The notes under the pieces are model-generated. The model did not search any database and was not told the DNA's origin. It was given only the letters and a program-made list of their open reading frames with translations. A stretch of DNA of 64,000 nucleotides from Saturnia japonica (Eukaryota; Arthropoda; Insecta; Lepidoptera; Saturniidae), in contig CM065325.1 of the NCBI GenBank assembly GCA_033032175.1, positions 10,816,930 through 10,880,929 on the forward strand, read 5' to 3'. The position numbers were made by a program, and so were the translations under genes. Positions 11,559 to 20,420 of this stretch are shown piece after piece. Every line of letters begins with the position of its first letter. Position 1 is the stretch's first letter.

Positions 11559-12717
11559 TCGAATTTCGATCTTAGGGCGACCGCTAGTTATTATTATTAT
11601 ACCAATATCCAAATACGCATTTTTTTACTTTCTATAAGTTTCTCCGGGCTAATTTACGAAACAACTAAAGAGATTTTAGCTGGACTTTTATAGGTCGGTA
11701 GGGAACTATTCAGAAAGTATTTTGGACAATTTTAATAGTTAGTCAGTGAATTAAAAAATAAATTCTGTATTCCACATATGCGGAACCGCGGCAACAGGTA
11801 GTTAAATATAAAATTGAAGTTTTTAATATAGCTTCAAGACTAACTTTATAGTTTTGAAACATAGATTAATGATTGGTTTTCTACAACTAGATGCTGCGCT
11901 ACCAACTCCTAGAATACGGCAACTTCATATCATTGTGCATAGTGACTATATGAAACGACGCTTCTTGCGTGAACAAAATAATGTTCAGTCTCGATACGGC
12001 ACTCGTACGAGGTGGTCGATTCATTTGTGCATAAATAGTTCCCGCGTGTTGTGAATTTCTAAACATTACCCTATTAGTAGGAAAAATATTTTAAACGATC
12101 TGATAATCAAATAAATGTTAGGAAGGTAGCTTAAAATATATAAATGACGAATAATAAAATAATAGAAAATGTATGAATATACTCTGTGTATAATGTGTAG
12201 ATTAGTTATTAAATATAAAAAAAAACTTATTTATTAATATAAAATATTATGTTGTTGATAACAAAATACCAAAAATATTGTATTTATTTATACGATTAAA
12301 GAAGAAGGCAAATAATTTATTTACCACCGTATTACTTTGACAATAACAGAATATGATGCTATTCAACGCATAAATATACAGCATAACAGTTATAGATACT
12401 AAAGTCCGTACTAGATACTAAAAAGATATTCGTTTACCGAGTCATATTTTAACTTAGACAGCTAATTTTGTTTGTTAGTTCTTCCTTTAAACATAAAGTA
12501 GGTTTTACGGCGATACAAGTTCAATCTCCTTTTATATGAATTTATTTGAATATTAATAGCAAACTGACCAAGAGCGAGCCGTGTATACGCTATAGGATTC
12601 CGCAGCATTTTAGTATCTACAATGCAATAGTCCAATGGTCTGCAATGGTGCAATGGTCTACAGGAAACATAAAACAAGATAAATACTATTATTTATCTTA
12701 TATCTTCTTATTTATTA
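11559..12717. other. AT-rich intronic stretch, nothing recognised
   Basis: I see no coding region or repeat partner in this stretch. Open stretches at 11854-12054 and 12462-12758 are short and lack any recognisable motif. Confidence 0.4.
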
Positions 12718-12827
12718 CATACAACTTTTATAAAATTCTGTTCAAAGGTTTAGCGTAGTCATTATTAACTATTAATTAAATAATGACTACGCTAAACCTT
12801 TGAACAGAATTTTATAAAAGTTGTATG
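12718..12827. repeat. Perfect 49-bp inverted repeat (hairpin)
   Basis: The left arm 12718-12766 and the right arm 12779-12827 are exact reverse complements over all 49 bases, separated by a 12-base spacer. The arms contain TTCAAAGGTTTAGCGTAGTC and its complement. The pairing stops sharply at both outer ends. It has no match elsewhere in the window. It could be a miniature foldback element, a precursor-like hairpin, or a foldback assembly artefact. Confidence 0.95.
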
Positions 12828-13282
12828 ATGGTAGCTTGAAGCTTTAAAAATAATATAATGTAGGTACATCGAAAACTAACACAAGCCGACCGAAAATTAA
12901 TAAAATAAAAATATTTTTTTAAAACTAAGTCGGTTCTTTTCTCGTACTTAACGCAAGCGTTAAGTAGTAGGTATACTGTAAAAATACACTTTTAATAAAA
13001 AAAACGCTGAAATAATATCCAATCGACGGAAAAAGTTTCATCAAAATCGGTTCACTACCTAATTCCCGGCTTCCCGAGATACACATTTGCCAACGTTCAT
13101 ACTAATAATATTTATATGTAACAAACAATACACATAACTGGATGTCATATACGCAGCAACACTGAATGGCGCCATTTAAGATGCTTTGATTCTTATTATT
13201 TATCGTTGAAACCATATCATGTGAATACTTACTAAGTAATAGTAGCCATATGATCCCAGCATCTTTATCTACTACCTAGTTA
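12828..13282. other. Repeat scraps between hairpin and Helitron-like element
   Basis: Contains TTTCATCAAAATCGGTTCA at about 13037-13055, a phrase that recurs in many lepidopteran repeats and in several places here. No open frame of note and no clear element ends. Confidence 0.4.
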
Positions 13283-13865
13283 CTAGCTGACCCGCGCAAC
13301 TTCGTCTGCGTCACATGAGAAAGAGAGAGTGGAGTCGTAGGCACCTATAATATACGATTCTAAAGGAGTTGAAACTTTATTTTGCGGTGGAAATATTTTA
13401 AAACTGTGATATCTCCTAAGATATTTATTGGCATCAATTGATGTCAAGGGCAATTTTGTTGAAAATTAAATACTTGTGATTTTTATTTCATTAAGGATTA
13501 ATACCATCTATATAAAAACACCTTTGCAAAAAATGCATTGTTTTAGAATAAATTTTATTACCATAAAAAAGGTTGTATTGAGTTAAGAGAAAAAATTCCG
13601 TTACCCATGTTTGTTGCGTAACTTTAACGATTTACGCAGCGCACGCAATGGAAGCCCTCATAAGGAATAAATTTTCCCCGTTTTTGCAAGGTTTTTCATT
13701 GATGCTCCGCTCCTATTGGTCGTAGCGTGATGTTATATAGTCTATATATAGCTATCCTCGATAAATGGGCTATCAAACACTAAAATACTTTTTGCATTCG
13801 AACCAGTTCCTGAGATTTGCGCGTTCAACGAAACAAACTCTTCAGCTTTATAATATTAGTATAGC
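13283..13865 (-). mobile_element. Helitron-like non-autonomous element, minus strand
   Basis: In the minus orientation the 3' end is GCAGACGAAGTTGCGCGGGT followed by CAGCTAG at 13283-13288, a GC-rich stem and CTAG end typical of Helitrons, flanked by T. The other end near 13840-13865 carries the complement of CTTTATAATATTAGTATA, the usual start of a repeat abundant across Lepidoptera. Internal phrases such as CGCTCCTATTGGTCGTAGCGTGA and CTCGATAAATGGGCTATC also belong to it. It encodes no protein. Assignment rests on general knowledge of this repeat and on the end structure. Confidence 0.65.
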
Positions 13866-15369
13866 TTGTAGTATTGTTTTTACATAGTTTCACTACGCGT
13901 ACTGGCACATACTTTGGATTATCTAATAAAATACGCTGCTTTTCAACGTGACAGTGTTGTCGGAATGACACCGACTCGAGCACGCCGATCGCGGCGTGGT
14001 TTTGAAGCCGGTTTACGCCAGCTACAACCAATCATTAATCTATGGTTTAAAAAAAAATGTTTTTTTTTTTAATTTTAAGCTAACTCCAAACAATAGATGA
14101 TGGATTGCTAGTATTGTAAGATGTCTATAATGTATTTATATATGTCCCAGATCTCTTCAAATTATATGACAAGACCTCGGTGTCGAGACTGGTGAAAAAC
14201 AAGTTTAGTTTCCGTCAATATGAGAAGGGATGCGGTGTTTTGTTCGGGGCACCAGGGTGTATAGGTCATCTGTTAGGGTTGATACTAAATTAAGTCAGAT
14301 TACTAAAATATTATTTATAAGTAAAATACATTATCGTTCGCGTAATATTAATTAAGATAAACAAGTGTAAATTTATTAAAAAATTAATGCTCAATGTTAA
14401 TCTTACACGTGAAGAGATTAAAAAAAAAATTCAAACATCAAAATAAGAAGAGTCACAAAATTAAAAAGTAACCATTTAAGTATACAACCTTGGCAATCAT
14501 CAATCAATCAATTAAACCCTTATGTTAATTTGATTATGAATTTGTTCTCTATCACTCGTAAAAGGATGCACAAATTGCCATTATAAAAATTTTTCGTACC
14601 TATAGTACTTCATTATTTACCTAGGTACCTTTTTTTGTAAATTTTATCCTACCATAAAACAACAGAAAGTATCACCCCTGAAGCTCAAATGTTTGATATT
14701 TTACGACTTCACCGCTCGTCAATTAAACTTTCCTATTTCAGACGGTTCTCTTAGGGTTGTCATTATTGTGATTCGATGTTTCAATTTGTTTTATTTTTAT
14801 TTAAAACAGGCTACCGGGAAACAAATGCCTTCTTGGGAACTACAATTTTGGGAGGTCTGTGCCCATAATTACTATAATGGCAATGTAGAATGGCGGTTGC
14901 GGAATTAGGTCTAAGCTAAAGTAGCGATGATCTTGCTGCCACCAAACAAAGTGTAAAACGTCTACATTGGATTTAATTGATAACTTTGGGAGAGGCCTAC
15001 TTCCACTAGTGGAATGTTAATAACTATTCAATGATGGTGATTAAATTTTTAGTTATACTTCTCTGCCTTGTCAAGTGGCTAACAATAAGTATCAACGTAT
15101 TATTATATTCAAAATCATATTGTAATGGGATAACTTTTTCTTTTTGATTTCACTTGATCTGTATATTTTTGTTCACGCAAAAACGATCCTTCAATCAGTG
15201 GTACTGCGCGTTAAATAACTTTTGAAATTTGTATGAAGCTGATTTTGAGATAAATAAGTTCAAAATCAAATGTATAAATAATTCAGTTATAGGCTCAAGA
15301 AGGTATCCAGGTTTCATACTACATTGAAAATAATCCATTTCAATGAGAAAAGTCTGTTCTTCTGTTCTG
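13866..15369. other. Intronic stretch, mostly AT-rich
   Basis: No gene recognised. A single-copy, more GC-rich patch lies at about 14140-14280 (AAGACCTCGGTGTCGAGAC and GTTCGGGGCACCAGGG). Open stretches at 13825-14031 (minus) and 14693-14908 (plus) are short and motif-free. Confidence 0.35.
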
Positions 15370-15558
15370 TATGTTCAACCATAATTTCTTTGTTTATGAC
15401 CCGATTTGGATGAGTCTTTTTTAGTTGGAAAGGGGATACCTCAAGGGTGGTCCCATTTTAATTTAATTTGCATTGGGCATCCAACTTCGAAGATACACCA
15501 GGTAACTTCTCAAAATCAATGAAGTTTGTTTTCTTTTTTTGTTAAAAATTGCCTTGTT
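15370..15558 (+). repeat. Dispersed repeat family Y, copy 1
   Basis: Direct copies lie at 28355-28582 and 49755-49983. Shared landmarks are CATAA(T/C)TTCTTTGTTTATGA, CCGATTTGGATGA, CCATTTTAATTT, CATTGG, CAACTTCG and the end TTTGTTAAAAATTG(C/T)CTTGTT. No open frame. Confidence 0.8.
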
Positions 15559-15659
15559 AGAGCTATGTTTGAAGATTACAAGAATAATTAATAGATTAAT
15601 GTTCAATTCATGTGAAATTGCAGTTATCATTAAATAATATATTAATATAATGAATATTA

Positions 15660-17025
15660 AAACAATAAAACATAAGTGTAACTTGAAATTCTTTGATAAA
15701 AATACGTATATGAAATCAAGTGACGTACCCTTTAGACTTGGAAAGATAACTGTTGGTAAAGTAGAGAAGATTTTATTAGTTCAAGTTTAGATAAAGCACC
15801 GAGAATAGATGGTATACGGGTACAAGATTTACAATATATTAAAAAGGAAATAGGGCCAGTTTTAGCTAAATTTATAAATGTAAGTATTATGTCAGGGAAG
15901 TACCCAGATATGTAAAAAAAGCAATAATTCGGCCTATTTTTAAGCAAGGTGATCATATGGATTATTCAAACTATAGACCTATAGCAATATTCTCATCAAT
16001 GAGTAAAATTGTAAAAAAAATATTGTTGGCTAAATTAGTTCATTTTTAGAAAAACATAACATAATTTCAAACGTTCAACACGGATTTAGAAAATACAGAA
16101 GCACTAGCTCAGCTCTTGACCGGTTTTATGATGATCTGAATAGGCATTTGGATAAAAAAGGTATGTAGTAACTCTGTTTATAGACTTTAAGAAGGCATTT
16201 GATACGCTGAAACATGTGGTACTAATTGATGTTATGCAAAGTTGTGGTATCCGTGGTCCGGTGAATGAATGGTTCCGAAGTTATTTAAATAACAGGACTA
16301 TCAGAACACTTGTCAACAGAACATTGGGCGAGGAGGCTTTTACATGGTATGGTGTCCCAATTGGCTCGGTGTACGGCCCTGTTGGGTACATGATGCACGT
16401 AAATAGCATGGCTAATGTTGTCATTAACTCTTCTGTATATATGTATGCGGATGACACGTGCATAATGTATGTCAACAGGGAGTTGAAAGTTATAGAAAAG
16501 TGTATTCAGGAGGACTTTGAAAATATCTTAAAATGGGCACATGACAATGAACTGAAATTAAATGAAAATGAAAAATGAAATTAATACTGAATGTGTCAAA
16601 AACCAAATGTATGCTCATACAGTCATCTTATTTGCGAAAGCCTGATGAAGACACTGAACATCTTGGGCTAATCATATGATTGCCTTCATAATAATAAACA
16701 TATATGCAGTTGCCCCGCTATACAGCTAGTAAATGAATATAAGTACCTTGGGTTAGCGGTTGATTGTAGCATGAACTGGAAGAAACACACTGAAAATGTT
16801 TGTAACAAATTAAAGAAGTTTATTGTATAAATTCAACCATTTAAAATATGTGTGCAGTAGGAAAACTCTGTACATATTGTATCAAGCTCTGGTCGATGCT
16901 ACACTAAGCTATGATTTAAGTACATATGGCCGTATATTTCGTACATACCTAGACAAAATTTTATCGATACAGACACGGTTTCTTAAGCTTTTGATTGACA
17001 AACGGACAAAGGATTCCTTGTAACA
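15660..17025 (+). mobile_element. Non-LTR retrotransposon relic (reverse transcriptase)
   Basis: A decayed LINE, most like Jockey/CR1-type reverse transcriptases. Reading the plus strand across frameshifts gives successive RT landmarks: DKAPRIDGI near 15795, IIRPIFKQGD and YRPIAIFSSMSKI near 15930-16010, HGFRKYRST near 16080, then DFKKAFDTL near 16185. A 120-codon piece (16216-16578) holds WFRSYLNNR and the catalytic YADDT box near 16443-16457. The GVPQGSVLGP box is changed to GVPIGSVYGP. Thumb and C-terminal pieces follow (YLGLAVDCSMNWKKH; LVDATLSYDLSTYG). Stops at 15915 and elsewhere kill it. No endonuclease domain or poly-A tail is visible. Confidence 0.88.
16216..16578 (+). pseudogene. 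Reverse transcriptase fragment with YADD box
   Basis: This 120-codon open piece covers the palm region of a LINE reverse transcriptase. It begins inside the A motif block (the DFKKAFDTL residues lie just upstream in another frame) and includes WFRSYLNNRTIRT, the B motif variant GVPIGSVYGPVGYM and the catalytic YADDTCIMYV. It ends with LKWAHDNELKLNENEK at a frame break; the conserved continuation VSKTKCMLI is found at about 16595 in another frame. It is one segment of the relic at 15660-17025 and has no independent function. Confidence 0.88.
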
Positions 17026-17624
17026 GTAATTATAATATTTTGTATAGAAAGTGTAACCGTTTTACAGTTTGGTGATTTTAGATAATAATATTCATTATAC
17101 ATTTTGGAAAAAAAATATTAAAAATCATTTCTTATTTTTTATTAAATAGTTTATACGTACTTAATGCTCCTAAAATCATTTAGATATTTCTATATTAGTA
17201 GATTTACCTACATTATTGTAATGACAGGTGACATATTTTTTAATCATAATAATGTATGTGTTCGACAACCCTACGCTAGGGTTAACATTTTACGAGCAAC
17301 CCGTATTTCGGGCAGTAGCTCGAGCGGACAAGGTCGGTGCAATAGCTTGTACCTTACGTTGCAGATGAGCGTCTCTAGCGCTTGGAAGGTTGCATTTCTC
17401 GGAGAAACGTATCCGGTTTTTCATCAACTAATTTTCTTAGTAAATAAACCGAGAAATTGGATTAAAGATCGCGTATCTTATACAATTAATGTATTTTCTT
17501 TATCATCTTATACAGTGTAAGTAATATGTGTGTTGGGTTAATACCAGAAACCGGTGAAGAATCAAGTAGGTATCTATATACTAATAAATTTCGTCTTGGC
17601 TTGTATTTTATGTCCCTTTCGTAT
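17026..17624. other. Intronic stretch with a GC-richer single-copy patch
   Basis: After AT-rich sequence, 17250-17470 is richer in GC and apparently single-copy (GGGCAGTAGCTCGAGCGGAC, TGCAGATGAGCGTCTCTAGC). A plus frame is open for 118 codons (17164-17520), but the peptide shows no known motif. I would not call it a gene; a regulatory segment is possible. Confidence 0.3.
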
Positions 17625-17870
17625 TGTTAAACTAGCCGTGCCCGCGGATCCGCTCACGTGGACAACAGAACGACGCGTAGTGCTTATAAAAATCATAGTT
17701 TCTTAAAACTTTAATAACTTTTTCATGAATGAAAAGATATCGTGGTAATTTTTTTTTGATAATAACCAAGTACCTAAGTAGTAAAACAAACAAAATTGAT
17801 CAAAATCTATCCAGTAGTTTTTGCCTGATGCGCGCCCAACCTCATCATTACACGAATGCACCCAAAAACG
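17625..17870 (-). mobile_element. Helitron-like fragment, copy H2-1
   Basis: Begins AACTAGCCGTGCCCGCGGATC, a Helitron-like 3' end read on the minus strand. It shares GTAGTGCTTATAAAAA, TAGTTTCTTAAAACTTTAAT, ACCAAGTA(C/T)CTAAG and ATCCAGTAG with 40640-40800 in the same orientation. Non-coding. Confidence 0.6.
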
Positions 17871-17874
17871 GAGT

Positions 17875-17965
17875 GTAATGTTTTCAGGGTTCGTGTATGT
17901 GAGTTTCTTTATTCCACCATAACTTTTAGAATGCTCAAACAGATTTGGTTAAATGGGGTATCGTA
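17875..17965 (+). repeat. Short repeat shared with 32565-32645
   Basis: Both places contain TTTT(C/A)CAGGGTTC(G/A)TGTAT, GAGTTTCTTT and AACTTTTA with a similar AACA(G/A)ATTTG continuation. The second copy lies inside the hAT-like element at 32447-32915, so this may be a decayed relative of that element. Confidence 0.5.
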
Positions 17966-18164
17966 AGAATCCTTACATCATACCCGAGTGACACAGGTCC
18001 ATTGTCATGGGAATTTTATTTATCTGTTTAATCAGGCGAGTAAATGTGACCTTTGGCTTTGTAACCAAAATACAACTTTTTTACAATTTTTTGTTCGATT
18101 TTTGGAAGGGCAGTCGTGTTTTTAATTTAATTTTTATTATTTATTTTATCGAGAAAGTGATAGA

Positions 18165-18420
18165 GCTATTTCTGATAATAAGCACAGTGCAATTTATAGA
18201 CAACGGTTACCACCGAGAGCTATTGGTACAATCCCTCAGACTGCTCAAATGTCTCTTTACGTTATATTTCAAGAACCCATGTTGCAGGAAGGGAGGGGCA
18301 CGCTGCTCGGAAGACGGTTCCACTGCTTTACAGTACGGCAAATATATGTTACTAGCTTTGCCCCACGGTTTCACCCGTGTTAATTTTATCCGACAGCACC
18401 GCGCCGGTAACGCACCCGTT
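18165..18420. repeat. Family R repeat copy 2 fused to a Helitron-like end
   Basis: Positions 18165-18345 resemble the family R copy at 32105-32400 (AAGCACAGTGCAAT, CGGTTACCACCGAGAG, TGTCTCTTTACGTTATA, AGGAAGGGAGG). Directly after it, ACTAGCTTTGCCCCACGGTT at 18350-18369 followed by TCACCCGTGTTAATTTTAT is a minus-strand Helitron-like end, seen in plus orientation at 38700-38757 and 59840-59875. A spurious 138-codon frame runs across both. Confidence 0.65.
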
Positions 18421-18929
18421 TAGTCTATTATAATTGTTCTTCCCGTAAGTACAAATTACTTTAATTTTTCATTATCTCCTAAACTGTGTTTCCAAACAAC
18501 ATACTATAAAAAGCAAAATTTAACTTCATAAAATAGTCTTTATTATGAAGTATTTGTTCGTAAAGATTAGTATGCCTTGTCTAAAAATAATGCTTAAAAA
18601 TCACTTTTTAATTTTTAACAAGTTTCTGTCACAAAATATACTATTCCTCGTGAGTTTGCTTATCATATACAAAAATAATTTTTCGAATCCGACTGATAGT
18701 TTCAGATATTAGCGTGTTTAAACAAACAAACAAAAAACTAATATTAGTATAAATACATAGTACCATACTCTTCTTTATTATTATGAATGGTTGAATTTGG
18801 TACATAAAGTTATCTTATGCTGACCACTGTCGACAGTCCAATTTTAACTGTCTGATGACAGTGACCGTTGATTTAACCTTTAGTGCGATGCAATTATTTT
18901 TATTATACACAAATTAACAAAACAATTTT
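18421..18929. other. AT-rich spacer
   Basis: I recognise no gene or element here. The sequence between 18780 and 18900 contains a CTGTCGACAGTCC half-palindrome, without further structure. Confidence 0.35.
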
Positions 18930-19165
18930 TTTATACAACTGGGATGACGACCAAGCATATAGCCCGCCTGATGGTAAGCCGCTACAGTAGCATATGGACG
19001 GTTGCAATACCATAGGTATCATTAGCGCGTTACCGACTTTGTATTCTCCTACCCAAAAAGCTCTGGAAACACAACTCACCGTAGGAACACAATACAAAGT
19101 TATTTGGCTGCGATTTCATGTAGGATGGTGGTATTCCATCTGTCGGACTGCCCTAAGTAGAGTTC
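18930..19165 (+). repeat. Dispersed repeat family Z, copy 1
   Basis: Contains ACCAAGCATATAGCCCGCCT, GATGGTAAGC and CATATGGACGGTTGCAA, phrases typical of a repeat common in Lepidoptera. An inverted diverged copy lies at 26720-27005 (complementary words around AATCAGGCGGACCGCATGCT, and GGTGGAATACC against GGTGGTATTCCA). Possibly the 3' part of a LINE or a derived SINE. Confidence 0.7.
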
Positions 19166-19994
19166 TCTAAAGAAATTTATCTGTAGGTATCCTACCTCTC
19201 TTAAATACATCGTATCGATGTTGATCGATGGATATCGATCATCACTATGTTAAAATATTTATTATATAACGTAACGCTTATAAAGAGTCTTTGTTACCCG
19301 TCTGGTGATGTAATGTGTAGCCACGTGTATCTGTAAGTGCAGACGCATTTATCGTTTCTAATGAAATGTATAATCTCAATCTTATTTATCATTTGCGTTA
19401 ATGCTCGTGGCAAGTCTGTAAATGTAATGTTATCACTTAGAAACAGTGATTGTGATCATAATTTTTATATTTCAATTATTATTTACTATATTTTATCGTT
19501 ATTTATTGTCGTTGTGATGTCTCACTTGGTCGCGTCGTTTGACGTATGTGAGCAGTTCTCATTTTTTTTGCCATAAGCACGTTGAATACTGTCCCACAAC
19601 TATGCACTTGAATAAAATGTAGAAGCAAACACTAATTACTAAACTTTCTACGACATCTGTATTTTCATATTAAAAAGTCACAAAATATAAATAATCGTAC
19701 AATCATATATAATTACATCATTTTAAAATCTGTATTTCAAAATAATTGAAAGTTACCGTATGTATAAAAAATGCAATGTCCCATTTTCATATCCGTAATT
19801 TTAAAAAGATATATTTATTTATGGTATATAGTACCTATACAATATATTGCACTTTATCTGTTAATAAAGGTAAGAAGATTAATAATGTATCTGTTTTTTT
19901 ATATTTTGTTATATGATTTTAAACTTATATTCATATTAAACTTGTCCCAGCAAAGATTCCAAAAATGAAATTCCTTTTTTGTTACTTATTTTAG
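19166..19994. other. Upstream flank of the nested ORF
   Basis: AT-rich, without recognised features except short open frames (19337-19576, 19771-19968) made of hydrophobic low-complexity residues that I do not consider genes. A palindromic CGATCGATGGATATCGATC-like patch lies near 19220. Confidence 0.3.
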
Positions 19995-20174
19995 ACCTGT
20001 TAGTATTGAAAAAGTACCAATATTACTAAATTCAGACGTGTTAGGTAACACTAGACACCATTTTATGCCACCATGTTTAATTTTCAAACGCCATTGTATT
20101 TCTGACGGCTGCTCTATACACACGTGTCCAGCTGAAGCATATTGTAATTCCAGATTCGTTACCACTGTTCCAAG
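19995..20174 (+). other. Possible 5' exon upstream of the 898-codon ORF
   Basis: A pyrimidine-containing acceptor (TTACTTATTTTAG) precedes 19995 and a good donor (CCAAG|GTTAGT) follows 20174. One frame is open throughout and gives a cysteine-rich peptide (PPCLIFKRHCISDGC; IHTCPAEAYC). It does not join in frame with the ORF at 20421 through the candidate acceptor at 20407-20408. At best it is an untranslated leader exon or an unrelated coding scrap. Composition differs from the AT-rich flank. Low confidence. Confidence 0.25.
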
Positions 20175-20420
20175 GTTAGTTTTAAATTTAACAGATTTAT
20201 TCTTCAGTTTTTTGTAGTTTATATTGTTCTCTATAAATTGGTGTAAAATATTACACTTTCACTTCATTTTTGATCATAAATAAGATTTTTTGAAAATTTG
20301 AAACTATGTTTCGTTACTTTCTTTTTGGTTACTTTGGCGTGGTAACATATGTTGAGGAAAGTTGAGTAACAAAACTGGAAATTATAAACCCACGTTCATA
20401 TTCAACAGAACACACACACA

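Noticed and set aside
18007..18423. 138-codon plus-strand frame
   Set aside because: It runs across AT-rich DNA, a family R repeat and a Helitron-like end; no protein motif.
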